From Desulfonauticus sp. 38_4375 (lineage in GTDB: Bacteria; Desulfobacterota; Desulfovibrionia; Desulfovibrionales; Desulfonatronovibrionaceae), in assembly GCA_001507915.1 (NCBI GenBank), contig LGER01000003.1:1-64000 (forward strand): 64,000 nucleotides of DNA. Direction: 5' to 3'. Made by a program: the position numbers and the translations under genes. Of the stretch, positions 1 to 7,782 are shown piece by piece (positions within the stretch are counted from its first letter, which is position 1; every line of letters starts with the position of its first letter). Under the pieces are notes generated by a model, which had not been told where the DNA came from, made no database searches, and saw only the letters and a program-made list of their open reading frames with translations.

Positions 1-607
1 TATGAATTATATATTTTTTGGTACTGGTAGATATTTTTATCCTGGAGACGATCCAGGTAAAAATAATGAATTTAATAACCTCTATGCTGTAAGAATAGAT
101 GATTGTCTTGATGATGGAAATTGTAATATTAATGCAGCACACTCATCTAATGATCCTTGTAATGAACTCACTCAAGGTAACCCAAATAAACTATTTTCTT
201 GGAAACAAGGACTAAATGAGAGAGAAGGAATTTATTTTAAAGAAAGAGTAATATCAGACCCAACTGTTACTGATTCCAATATAATCTATTTTACTACAAC
301 AGAGCCTTCTTCTGATTTTTGTAGTTTTGGTGGAAGATCCAGGGTATGGCAGCTAAATTGTGCAACAGGTGAAGATCTCAAAAATCAAAACTGTCCAGGA
401 TATCACGCAAGCAACCCAGGAGGAAAACTATTTTTACAACTATCCCGTGGTAATATAGAAGAAATAATTGTTGGTACAGATGAGACATCAACATTTAATG
501 ATGCTACTACTCCATGGTATACAGGAGTACCTCCAGAATCAGCTACCCCTTATGTAAATCCAGCAAAAAGTCCTAAGGGCAATATTTTATTATGGATAGA
601 AAAGTAA
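1..607 (+). CDS. PilY1-like type IV pilus adhesin, C-terminal part (5' truncated)
   Basis: About 200 residues are visible and the frame is open to the window edge, so the ATG at base 2 is probably internal. The segment begins with YIFFGTGRYF, a beta-propeller blade motif typical of the PilY1 C-terminal domain, and has several cysteine-rich loops (DDCLDDGNC, NCATGEDLKNQNC). PilY1 proteins sit at the pilus tip and support pilus assembly and adhesion. The end overlaps the next pilin-like gene by 16 nt, and four minor pilin genes follow, which supports the assignment. The upstream domain (often von Willebrand A-like) lies outside the window. Confidence 0.7.
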   Translation, partial: MNYIFFGTGRYFYPGDDPGKNNEFNNLYAVRIDDCLDDGNCNINAAHSSNDPCNELTQGNPNKLFSWKQGLNEREGIYFKERVISDPTVTDSNIIYFTTTEPSSDFCSFGGRSRVWQLNCATGEDLKNQNCPGYHASNPGGKLFLQLSRGNIEEIIVGTDETSTFNDATTPWYTGVPPESATPYVNPAKSPKGNILLWIEK

Positions 608-1083
608 AAGGCTTTACTTTAATCGAACTCTTGGTAATTTTATCTATTATAGCAATAGTTTTATCCATTACAATTCCACAATTTACAAAATGGAAGAAAA
701 AATATGATGTTCAATACGATATAAAAAATATTTATACTCTAATTCAAGATGCCAGAATGAAAAGCTTTGTTGAAAAAAAAGTTTGTGGATTGTATTGGGG
801 AACTACATCAGAATTTAAGAAGATATATGAAAGGTGTGATACAGATTATGATGGTGAGATTAATGATAGTGGTGGGTATGTTGATATAACAATTTTAAAT
901 CTAAAATCGAAATTTAAATCATCTAATTCAACTTATACATATATAAAATTTTCTAGAGGTGTGGTTGTTAATTTTGATAGTATTTATCTTACAGACCTAA
1001 ACGAGGAAGAAGTTAATAATTGTGTAGCAGTTTCAGTAACAAGAGCAAAAACAGGATCATGGAATGGAACTGATTGTAATTAA
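592..1083 (+). CDS. type IV minor pilin, FimT/GspH-like
   Basis: Residues 6-28 form a classical prepilin signal: basic leader, then GFTLIELLVILS and a hydrophobic helix. The glycine before FTLIE is the PilD cleavage site and the Glu at mature position 5 is present. At 163 aa it has the size of GspH/FimT minor pilins. A cysteine pair near the C-terminus (NNCVAVS..GTDCN) could form a disulfide loop. It overlaps the PilY1-like gene by 16 nt and the next pilin by 20 nt. It is presumed to be a priming or minor subunit of the type IV pilus. Confidence 0.75.
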   Translation: MDRKVKGFTLIELLVILSIIAIVLSITIPQFTKWKKKYDVQYDIKNIYTLIQDARMKSFVEKKVCGLYWGTTSEFKKIYERCDTDYDGEINDSGGYVDITILNLKSKFKSSNSTYTYIKFSRGVVVNFDSIYLTDLNEEEVNNCVAVSVTRAKTGSWNGTDCN

Positions 1084-1444
1084 AGAAAAAAAAGGATTTA
1101 CTTTAATAGAGGTCCTTGTTAGCATGTTGATATTGACTTTGGTTCTTCTTACGCTAGTGCAGAGTCTTGCTACTTATATTCGTAGTAATGTAAATAATTT
1201 AGTTAGGGATGAAGCTGTAAAAATAGCTCAAGATTGTATAGAAAATATAAGAAGTGGTATTGAATGTGAAGATAATGCAACTAAAAAATTTAGAAATTTT
1301 TCTTTAACCTTTGCGATAGATTCTAATTCTACTCCTATAGATAGTGGTAACAGTCAAGTACAAGTTATAGTTACTTATAAATATCCACCTAACAGTAATT
1401 CGACAAAAACTTATACCATAAATACAGTAGTGCATGAGCCATGA
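1064..1444 (+). CDS. type IV minor pilin, PilV-like
   Basis: The 126-aa product starts with a prepilin leader ending in KKGFTLIEVLVSMLIL, with Gly at the processing site and Glu5. The short globular domain that follows resembles PilV/GspI pseudopilins. The ATG lies within the end of the preceding pilin gene; no later in-frame start leaves a normal leader. The TGA overlaps the ATG of the next gene (ATGA), suggesting translational coupling. Probably a minor subunit of the pilus tip complex. Confidence 0.7.
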   Translation: MELIVIKEKKGFTLIEVLVSMLILTLVLLTLVQSLATYIRSNVNNLVRDEAVKIAQDCIENIRSGIECEDNATKKFRNFSLTFAIDSNSTPIDSGNSQVQVIVTYKYPPNSNSTKTYTINTVVHEP

Positions 1445-2367
1445 AAAATAAAGGTGTAACCTTAATAGAATTGTTGGTGGTGTTAGTAATTTTATCAGTG
1501 GTTCTAGGTGCTGTATATCAATCATATTTAAATGTATTGAAAGCATACACACAGCAGACTACTACTGCTGTATCCAATATAGATAGGCTAATAGGGGCTG
1601 AAATAATTAGAAGAGATATTGAGCTGGCTGGTTTTGGAATACCCAATGATAAATTGCCTCTAGAATATGATGAAGCAAACAATACTCTTACAATAAGTTC
1701 AACAGTATCTTCTAGAAATGATTATACAAAGTGTTATGGTTATGCAGATTTTAATGGAAAGAGATTTTTTACCCTTGATGATGCAGAAATCTCTGCCGAG
1801 GATTGTAATGATACAAATATTTGTTATTTAGCACTTGATTTAGATTATACCCAAAAATATAATTGTTATAAAGTTGATTCATCTGATCCATCAAAGCTAC
1901 TGCTTTTATTTGGTCTTAGTTCTAATTCTACAGATAATAAAATAACCTATGAATTAGACGACTACAATTCAGAAGATAAGCCATTAAGATGTGCGCAAAA
2001 TACTAAAGTATTAAGAAGAGAAGATGCAAGTACTGGTGGTGCGCAACCAATACTGGACTGTGTAGAAAGGTTTAAAGTGGCATTTGGTCTTGATACTGAC
2101 GATGATGACATTGTTGATACATGGTCAACTACATTACCCTCAGATCCGAAGGTTTTAAGGTCTCAGCTAAAACAGGTAAAAGTATTTATTGTTTACCACG
2201 AAGGTAGAAAAGACCCAGCCTTTAATTATTCTGGAGGCACAATTTATCTAAATACTTCTAATGGGACCATTGAACAATTTACTCCTACAGGGGATGATAT
2301 ACATTATAGATGGAAGCTATTTCAATTTTCAGTAAAACCCATGAATCTTAAGAGGGAAATTCGGTGA
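1441..2367 (+). CDS. type IV minor pilin, PilW-like
   Basis: The 308-aa product begins MKNKGVTLIELLVVLVILS, a prepilin signal with Gly before VTLIE. The long C-terminal region with aspartate-rich loops (DTDDDDIVD) and paired cysteines matches PilW/GspJ-like minor pilins in size. Position between the PilV-like and PilX-like genes supports this. Start and stop overlap both neighbours by 4 nt. The VTLIE variant instead of FTLIE is acceptable to prepilin peptidases. Confidence 0.7.
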   Translation: MKNKGVTLIELLVVLVILSVVLGAVYQSYLNVLKAYTQQTTTAVSNIDRLIGAEIIRRDIELAGFGIPNDKLPLEYDEANNTLTISSTVSSRNDYTKCYGYADFNGKRFFTLDDAEISAEDCNDTNICYLALDLDYTQKYNCYKVDSSDPSKLLLLFGLSSNSTDNKITYELDDYNSEDKPLRCAQNTKVLRREDASTGGAQPILDCVERFKVAFGLDTDDDDIVDTWSTTLPSDPKVLRSQLKQVKVFIVYHEGRKDPAFNYSGGTIYLNTSNGTIEQFTPTGDDIHYRWKLFQFSVKPMNLKREIR

Positions 2368-2882
2368 TTTTCAAAAAGCAAGATGAGAGGGGTATAGCCC
2401 TTATAACTTCTCTAATTTTGAGCTTAATTGCTATAGTGCTTGCATCAGCTATAATGATTTTAGTGGTATCGAGTACCAAACAGTCAGGTATTGTAAAAAG
2501 GTATACATCAGCATTAGAAGCTGCAAAGGGAGGTGTGGAAGAATTTTTGATTGATATTAGAGATTCTACTTGGGATTCTAATTCATCAGGTTGGATACCT
2601 GGGCATGCCTGTAAATTAAAAAGAGATACAGATAACTGGACCACGGTATGTGATTTTTGTAATTCAACGAATGCATGTACCTCTAATTCAGAGCCATCAG
2701 ATATCATTAATAATCCTGATTGGGAAGAAATTTATGGAGACTATATAGTGTATGGAAAGATAGTAGATACTAAGGGATACCTTGATGGTTATTTATACAA
2801 TGTTGAAATTGTAGGTACAAATAACAGTACAAGTGAAATGGCTTGGATTAATGTATTGTACCAAATAAAATTAAATCCTTAA
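2364..2882 (+). CDS. PilX-like minor pilin / pilus assembly protein
   Basis: The product (172 aa) starts at a GTG overlapping the PilW-like stop (GTGA). It begins DERGIALITSLILSLIAIVLAS, a PilX-type N-terminus (Gly-Ile-Ala-Leu rather than FTLIE), followed by an amphipathic helix containing AAKGGVEEF, typical of PilX_N. It is the last gene of the pilin operon. An AT-only inverted repeat near 2905-2930 may serve as a weak end of transcription. Confidence 0.65.
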   Translation: MIFKKQDERGIALITSLILSLIAIVLASAIMILVVSSTKQSGIVKRYTSALEAAKGGVEEFLIDIRDSTWDSNSSGWIPGHACKLKRDTDNWTTVCDFCNSTNACTSNSEPSDIINNPDWEEIYGDYIVYGKIVDTKGYLDGYLYNVEIVGTNNSTSEMAWINVLYQIKLNP

Positions 2883-2978
2883 TTTACTATAGCTTAGATT
2901 TATCTTTAAATTTATTTTTTTATTAAATTTAATTATTTTAAATAAATGGAAATATTTTTAAATTGGTTAATATTTTGA

Positions 2979-2984
2979 TATAAT
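2979..2984 (+). promoter_or_regulatory. possible -10 box for the HMA-domain gene
   Basis: A perfect TATAAT lies 34 bases before the ATG at 3018. No good -35 hexamer is visible at 16-18 nt spacing in this AT-rich region, so the call rests on the -10 box and position only. Confidence 0.35.
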
Positions 2985-3017
2985 TAATTTGAATCTATTA
3001 ACTATCCAGGAGGTTTT

Positions 3018-3230
3018 ATGTTTAAATTAAATATTGAAGGTATGAGTTGTCAGCATTGTGTAAATACTGTTACCAAGATTTTGGAGAGTATGGGTAATCT
3101 TAAAAATATAAAGGTAAGTTTAGAAGATAAAGCTGCCTATTTTGAGGCTGATAAAGGGGGGGATTTTGAGTTGATAAAAGCCAAGGTAGAAGAAAAGGGA
3201 TACAAGGTTACTGGCTGGGAAGAAAAATAA
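3018..3230 (+). CDS. heavy-metal-associated (HMA) domain protein, CopZ-like
   Basis: The 70-aa protein is a single HMA fold with the metal-binding loop GMSCQHC at residues 8-14. Family members bind Cu(I) or similar soft metals through the two cysteines and hand them to P-type ATPases. A strong ribosome site (AGGAGG) precedes the ATG and a TATAAT box is visible at 2979-2984. The gene stands alone, with no metal ATPase in the window, so its partner is unknown. A bidirectional terminator follows. Confidence 0.85.
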   Translation: MFKLNIEGMSCQHCVNTVTKILESMGNLKNIKVSLEDKAAYFEADKGGDFELIKAKVEEKGYKVTGWEEK

Positions 3231-3250
3231 GGTTTTGCTTATAGGTTAAT

Positions 3251-3280
3251 AAAAAAGGGGCTTTAAGCCCCTTTTTTTAT
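3251..3280. terminator. bidirectional intrinsic terminator between the HMA gene and uraA
   Basis: A GC-rich stem GGGGCTT/AAGCCCC is flanked by an A run on the left and a T run on the right. It can therefore end transcription of the HMA gene (+) and of uraA (-), which converge here. It overlaps the last codons of uraA (stop at 3277). Confidence 0.85.
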
Positions 3281-4512
3281 TTTTTACCAGGTAAGAGAAT
3301 ATTTAATACCACTCCGGTTATACCAGCTAGCCCGATACCTTTTAAGGTGAATTCTCCAGCAGAAAAGGACATTCCTCCCACTCCAAAGATAACAATTATG
3401 GCCACAATAGCCATATTTCTGGCCTCCATCAGGTCCTGGCCAGCTCTAACTAAAGTGTTGATGCCCACGACCATGATAGCACCAAAGAGGAGAATGAGAA
3501 TTCCACCCATAACAGGAGTAGGAATAGTTTGTAAAAAAGCGCCTAGTTTGCCCACAAAGGAAAGCAAAATGGCACAGATGGAAGCCCAGGTCATAATAGC
3601 AGGGTTGAAGACCTTAATCAGAGCTACAGCCCCGGTTACTTCTGAATAGGTGGTGTTAGGAGGACCACCTAAAAAGGACGCCAGAGAAGTGGCCAGACCA
3701 TCGCCTAAGAGAGTTTTATGTACTCCAGGGTCTTTTAAATAGTCTTTTCCTGTCACAGAGCTAATGGCCAGAATATCTCCAAAATGTTCAATGGCTGGAG
3801 CAATAGCCACAGGAGCAATAAAAAGGATGGCCTGCAGGTTCCATTCAGGAAAGGTAAAATTGGGAAGGGCAAACCAGGGTGCCTGGGTTACAGGGGCAAA
3901 GTTGACCAAACCCACTGGGATGGAAATAAGATATCCTACAATAATTCCAGAAAGAATGGGAATGAGTTTTAACATGCCTTTGCCAAAGAGGGAGACTATA
4001 ATGGTCACTGCCAGGGAAATCATGGCAATGGTGAGAGCTGTTTTTTCTGGCACTAAAACAGCACTGCCATCTCCTGTTTTACCCATGGCCATATTTACTG
4101 CTACAGGAGCTAGAATAAGACCAATTACCATGATAACTGGGCCGGTAACAATAGGAGGAAGCAAATTTTCCAGGACTTTTACTCCTCTTAAGGAAATGAG
4201 CAGGCTTAAGAGAATATAGATAACACCTGCTGCAGCCAGGCCACATAGGGTACCGGGAATGCCCCAGGTTTTTACTCCATAGATAATAGGTGCAATAAAG
4301 GCAAAAGAAGAAGCCAAAAAAACAGGAACTTTTCCTTTGGTGATAACTTGAAAAAGTAGCGTGCCACAGCCAGCAGTAAAAAGAGCCACATTGGGGTCAA
4401 GCCCGGTTAAAATGGGTACTAAAACCAAAGCCCCAAAAGCCACAAAGAGCATTTGCGCTCCCAGGAGGGAGTCTCTTAAACGAAAATCATACTTGGTTGG
4501 ATCTTGTTGCAT
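3277..4512 (-). CDS. uraA: uracil/xanthine permease, NCS2 family
   Basis: The 411-aa protein is a polytopic inner-membrane nucleobase:cation symporter with 12-14 hydrophobic segments. Family landmarks are AIEHFGDI in the central substrate site, GGPPNTTYSE, and LKLIPILSGIIVGY in the NCS2 signature region. I set the start at the ATG at 4512 because AAAGGAGGT lies just upstream of it; an ATG seven codons earlier would place that ribosome site inside the gene. The uracil phosphoribosyltransferase gene lies directly upstream, so uracil is the likely substrate. Confidence 0.88.
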   Translation of the reverse strand: MQQDPTKYDFRLRDSLLGAQMLFVAFGALVLVPILTGLDPNVALFTAGCGTLLFQVITKGKVPVFLASSFAFIAPIIYGVKTWGIPGTLCGLAAAGVIYILLSLLISLRGVKVLENLLPPIVTGPVIMVIGLILAPVAVNMAMGKTGDGSAVLVPEKTALTIAMISLAVTIIVSLFGKGMLKLIPILSGIIVGYLISIPVGLVNFAPVTQAPWFALPNFTFPEWNLQAILFIAPVAIAPAIEHFGDILAISSVTGKDYLKDPGVHKTLLGDGLATSLASFLGGPPNTTYSEVTGAVALIKVFNPAIMTWASICAILLSFVGKLGAFLQTIPTPVMGGILILLFGAIMVVGINTLVRAGQDLMEARNMAIVAIIVIFGVGGMSFSAGEFTLKGIGLAGITGVVLNILLPGKK

Positions 4513-4551
4513 AGAACCTCCTTTACCGTGCACTGGTGTTTTTAAAGAACA

Positions 4552-4589
4552 AAAAAGACAAAAAAATAGGCACCAGGTGGTGCCTATTT
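4552..4589 (-). terminator. intrinsic terminator between upp and uraA
   Basis: On the minus strand an 11-bp perfect stem (AAATAGGCACC/GGTGCCTATTT) with a 4-nt loop is followed by a long T-rich tract. The stem includes the upp stop codon. It would reduce read-through from upp into uraA, making the permease less expressed than the enzyme or conditionally expressed. Confidence 0.8.
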
Positions 4590-5210
4590 AGTTCCAAAGA
4601 TTTTATCTCCTGCATCCCCTAGGCCTGGCAGGATGTAGCCTTTATCGTTTAACCTCTTATCAATGGAGGCTACGTATATTTCCACATCTGGATGCTTTTC
4701 TGTAACTTTTTTTAATCCTTCTGGAGCAGCTACTAAAAATAATCCTTTGATTTTAGTACAACCTGCTTCCTTTAACAGGTCAATGGTAGCAATTAAAGTA
4801 CCTCCAGTAGCCAGCATGGGATCTAAAATTAGGGCAATACGATCTTCTATGTTTTTGGCCAGTTTTACATAATAGCGAACAGGTTCCAGGGTTTCTTCAT
4901 TGCGATACAGACCAACAATGCTTACCTTAGCTCCGGGAATAAGGTCCAGGACTCCATCTAGCATGCCCAGTCCAGCTCTAAGTATGGGCACTACCGTAAT
5001 TTTTTTCCCTTTGATGGTCTCTATTTCCACAGGACCTGCCCATCCCTGAATAGTGCTTTTTTCAGTTTCCAGGTCCTTGGTTGCTTCATAGGTAAGTAGT
5101 CTGGCTATTTCCGAAGCCAGTTCTCTAAAATTTTTGGTGCTGATATCATGTTTGCGCATGATACCCAATTTATGTCGAATGAGAGGGTGGTCTACCAGGG
5201 TTACAGACAT
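4584..5210 (-). CDS. upp: uracil phosphoribosyltransferase
   Basis: The 208-aa cytosolic salvage enzyme converts uracil plus PRPP to UMP. The PRPP-binding motif [12 protein letters not shown] is at about residues 128-139. [11 protein letters not shown] is at about 75-85, and the C-terminal [10 protein letters not shown] loop that binds uracil is present. Length matches the family exactly. It starts with a good ribosome site (GGAGGA) and lies upstream of uraA in the same direction, separated by a terminator overlapping its stop codon. Confidence 0.95.
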   Translation of the reverse strand: MSVTLVDHPLIRHKLGIMRKHDISTKNFRELASEIARLLTYEATKDLETEKSTIQGWAGPVEIETIKGKKITVVPILRAGLGMLDGVLDLIPGAKVSIVGLYRNEETLEPVRYYVKLAKNIEDRIALILDPMLATGGTLIATIDLLKEAGCTKIKGLFLVAAPEGLKKVTEKHPDVEIYVASIDKRLNDKGYILPGLGDAGDKIFGTK

Positions 5211-5408
5211 ATTTTTCTCCTCCAGCTACTTTGATGCTTTTTCTCAATTTGGCCAAATCGCTTTTGCTTAATAAGAAAAGAATTGTTTGGTCAAGATGGT
5301 TTCTAAAACTAAATCTATTTTTTCTCTAACTCTTTGAATTAAATTGGATTATTTTTTAAAAGAGAGGGCTTGAAAACTTAAAAGTTTGTTTCTTTTTAAT
5401 TTGTTATT

Positions 5409-6116
5409 TCAATTTAAGTCCTTATTTTCTATCCACACGCTTAATTCACTCAAAGCTGTAGATAAAAGTAAATAAGGTTCTTTAAATTTAAGCGTACACT
5501 TCTGTATTTCTCTAAGTAGCTGGTCTAAAGGCATTTTATTTACCAGGTGTTTATCTATTGAAGAGTATTTGGCTATATGTCCCCACATGTGTTGAAGTGC
5601 ATTTTTTATATTTTTTTCATCTGGTATGATTCTAAGATTTTCCACTAAAATTAACGCTAATTGCTCAAAGCCTATTTCTTTTTTAGCTACTAAGGGACCT
5701 ATTTCTTTGTATAAATTGGGATTTCTAGCTAAAATTGAATACTTGTGCTGACTCCAGAGTTCTTGTTCATTTTTAGGAAGAGGTATTCTTCCCTCTTCTT
5801 TGTTTTGATATTTTTGCTTAAGTAAGTTAAATTGGGCGCTGGGAGAATCAATATAAATTTCTGGCCATTTTTTAAAAGCAGAATTTACCTTAACATAAGA
5901 CTTATGGTTAAAATTTCTTAAGCGCATTTCTGCTACTAAAAATTCATGTCTTATCTTTAAGGCCCAAAGAAAACCTGCCCAGCGCTTGGTTTCAGGATGT
6001 TTAGAATATCCCTTTTTCCCATGAATTAGAATCGAGAGGATTCCGTGTAATTCTCTGTGTTCGCCTAATAGACTTTGGCGATTTAAATAACCTGGATGGA
6101 TATCCCAAATTCGCAT
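5409..6116 (-). CDS. pyrimidine-dimer DNA glycosylase (T4 endonuclease V-like) fused to DUF1722
   Basis: Residues 1-~75 look like the Pyr_excise family: MRIWDIHPGYL, GEHRELHG and GYSKHPETKRW. Aligning with T4 endonuclease V puts Glu22 at the catalytic Glu23 and Arg21 at Arg22. Residues ~115-230 match DUF1722 (YbgA-type): LWSQHKYSILARNP, LYKEIGPLVA, and NALQHMWGHI. The N-terminal domain would cut UV photodimers; DUF1722 has no settled role. The gene stands alone between upp and rpiB with long flanks (about 200 bp each side). Domain calls are from motif recognition. Confidence 0.75.
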   Translation of the reverse strand: MRIWDIHPGYLNRQSLLGEHRELHGILSILIHGKKGYSKHPETKRWAGFLWALKIRHEFLVAEMRLRNFNHKSYVKVNSAFKKWPEIYIDSPSAQFNLLKQKYQNKEEGRIPLPKNEQELWSQHKYSILARNPNLYKEIGPLVAKKEIGFEQLALILVENLRIIPDEKNIKNALQHMWGHIAKYSSIDKHLVNKMPLDQLLREIQKCTLKFKEPYLLLSTALSELSVWIENKDLN

Positions 6117-6311
6117 GCTTTTTATATCTGCTAAAGAGGTTGTTTTTTTGATTGAGTGAGTAGACTTAGACCAGAAAAATAAAAGCAGGAATAGAAGACA
6201 AAAATCAGGTTATAAATCTTTAATTCTTTTTCCTCTTACCTGGCCTGATATTTTACCCTGTAAACCAAATTTAACCTGTTTTGTTTTTGAAAATTAAATT
6301 GTTAACAAAGT

Positions 6312-6752
6312 TTAAACCAGCTTTTCTATTAACTCGATTCTTTTCAGGTGTCTTTCTCCAGCAAAAGAAGTGTTTACAAAAGTGCTGGCAATACTTTTAG
6401 CCAGGTCCACTCCAATTACCCTCTCACCTAGGCAGAGTACATTGGCGTCATTGTGCTCTCTAGACATTCTGGCCATGTATTCGTTGGTACAAAGGGCAGC
6501 ACGTATGCCCTTAAAGCGGTTGGCAGTGATAGACATGCCTATGCCTGTGCCACAGATAAGAATACCCAGAGTTTTTAATTCCAGTACCTTTACGCAAAGA
6601 TTGCGGGCATAAAGGGGATAATCGCAGCTATTGGTATCCCTTGTGCCCACATCTATTATTTCAAATTGGGGATGAAAAAAATCCATTAGTATTCTTTTGA
6701 GGTTAATGCCTGCGTGGTCTGAACCAAAGATTAGAGCCTTTTTTTCTTCCAT
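6312..6752 (-). CDS. rpiB: ribose-5-phosphate isomerase B
   Basis: The 146-aa protein matches RpiB/LacAB in length and motifs: FGSDHAGINLK at the N-terminus, GTRDTNSCDYP, and the LICGTGIGMSITANRFKGIRA phosphate-binding and catalytic region. It interconverts ribulose-5-phosphate and ribose-5-phosphate in the pentose phosphate pathway. It is the last gene of a six-gene operon and its start directly abuts the preceding stop. Confidence 0.93.
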   Translation of the reverse strand: MEEKKALIFGSDHAGINLKRILMDFFHPQFEIIDVGTRDTNSCDYPLYARNLCVKVLELKTLGILICGTGIGMSITANRFKGIRAALCTNEYMARMSREHNDANVLCLGERVIGVDLAKSIASTFVNTSFAGERHLKRIELIEKLV

Positions 6753-7067
6753 TTAAAAAACTCCTTTAAAAGATTTTAATCTTTGTTGGCGTTTGTGTAA
6801 AAAGAGGTTCTTAAAATTTTCAAGCTTTTCTTTTAGATATTCTACTTCTTCTTGTAAAAATTCTATTTGTTTGAGAGTTGTCTTTACTTCTTCAGAATCA
6901 ATATCTTTTTTTTCGCAAATTAGCTGTCCTAAAAAACATTGTTCTTCTTTTATTTTTTGCTGAATTTGTTTTATTTCTGCAATTTTTAAGGTTAGAGTAA
7001 GAGAAAATAACAATTCCGTATAAGCTGTATATATTCCACTTAAAACTGTGTGAATAAAGGTTCTCAT
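6753..7067 (-). CDS. hypothetical coiled-coil protein
   Basis: I do not recognise a family. The 104-aa product has a hydrophobic N-terminal stretch (residues ~4-30) followed by a long heptad-rich helix (about 30-95) with many Lys, Glu and Gln, predicted coiled coil. It could be a small membrane-anchored protein. It sits one base after the LolB-like gene and directly abuts rpiB, so it is surely co-transcribed and probably translated. Confidence 0.6.
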   Translation of the reverse strand: MRTFIHTVLSGIYTAYTELLFSLTLTLKIAEIKQIQQKIKEEQCFLGQLICEKKDIDSEEVKTTLKQIEFLQEEVEYLKEKLENFKNLFLHKRQQRLKSFKGVF

Positions 7068-7068
7068 T

Positions 7069-7782
7069 TTACTCTTGCTCCAAGAGATTAAATAAATTTA
7101 CATCTTCTGGCAATTTTAGCTCTAAATTATTTAAGTTTAAATTTAATTTTATCTTTTTTTGATAAATAGTTATTTTTAAGCCTTCTTTTTCAATAATTAT
7201 TTTTTTAGGTATGGAAAGGTTTATGTTAGTCTTTACATAGTTAAAGTAGGATATGGTGTATCCTTGATAGTTTATTCTTTTTATTTGACCTAAAGGATAA
7301 ATTTCTAGTTGAGTCAAGAGGTTTTTAGAAAAATTTTCTGAAGAAGACAAGGGTAGGAGAAACTGGACTTCTCCCAGGAGCAGTTTGACACTTTGAGTCA
7401 AGGTAAAGGGAAGGGGAAAGCCTAAGGTAGTAATAGCAGTCCTGGGGTGGTTGCTTTGATAAGCTCTTCTTTCATAGGGAAAAAAGACCAGGAGGTTGTT
7501 TTGACTTTCTTGCCAGAGGGAAATCTTTTGACCCAAAGAAGAGGAAAAATCCACTCTGGTGAGCTTATTCTTTTGGCCAAAACAGGTGTAGAGCAAGCGG
7601 GAAGCCTGTTTTTGGTCTTTAAAACTAAGGCTGCCCTGTAAGTAGTAGGTGTTGATTTGCTTATATTTTTGTTGCTGTTGCCAGAATTGTTCCAGCTTTT
7701 GTTCTGGAGAAGGAAGCTTTGGGGGAGCACAACTGGCTAGAACAATTAGCCCCAACAAGAGAGTGATAAATTTAGTTTTCAC
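7069..7782 (-). CDS. LolB-like outer-membrane lipoprotein
   Basis: The 237-aa protein has a lipoprotein signal peptide with lipobox LASC, Cys18 being the lipidated residue. The beta-rich body containing YLQGSLSFKDQ and ETRW-like segments (LGQKISLWQ) suggests the LolA/LolB fold or the related DUF4292 group, which receive or carry lipoproteins at the outer membrane. LolB identity is not certain from motifs alone. The start overlaps the end of the TPR lipoprotein gene by 11 nt. Confidence 0.6.
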   Translation of the reverse strand: MKTKFITLLLGLIVLASCAPPKLPSPEQKLEQFWQQQQKYKQINTYYLQGSLSFKDQKQASRLLYTCFGQKNKLTRVDFSSSLGQKISLWQESQNNLLVFFPYERRAYQSNHPRTAITTLGFPLPFTLTQSVKLLLGEVQFLLPLSSSENFSKNLLTQLEIYPLGQIKRINYQGYTISYFNYVKTNINLSIPKKIIIEKEGLKITIYQKKIKLNLNLNNLELKLPEDVNLFNLLEQE

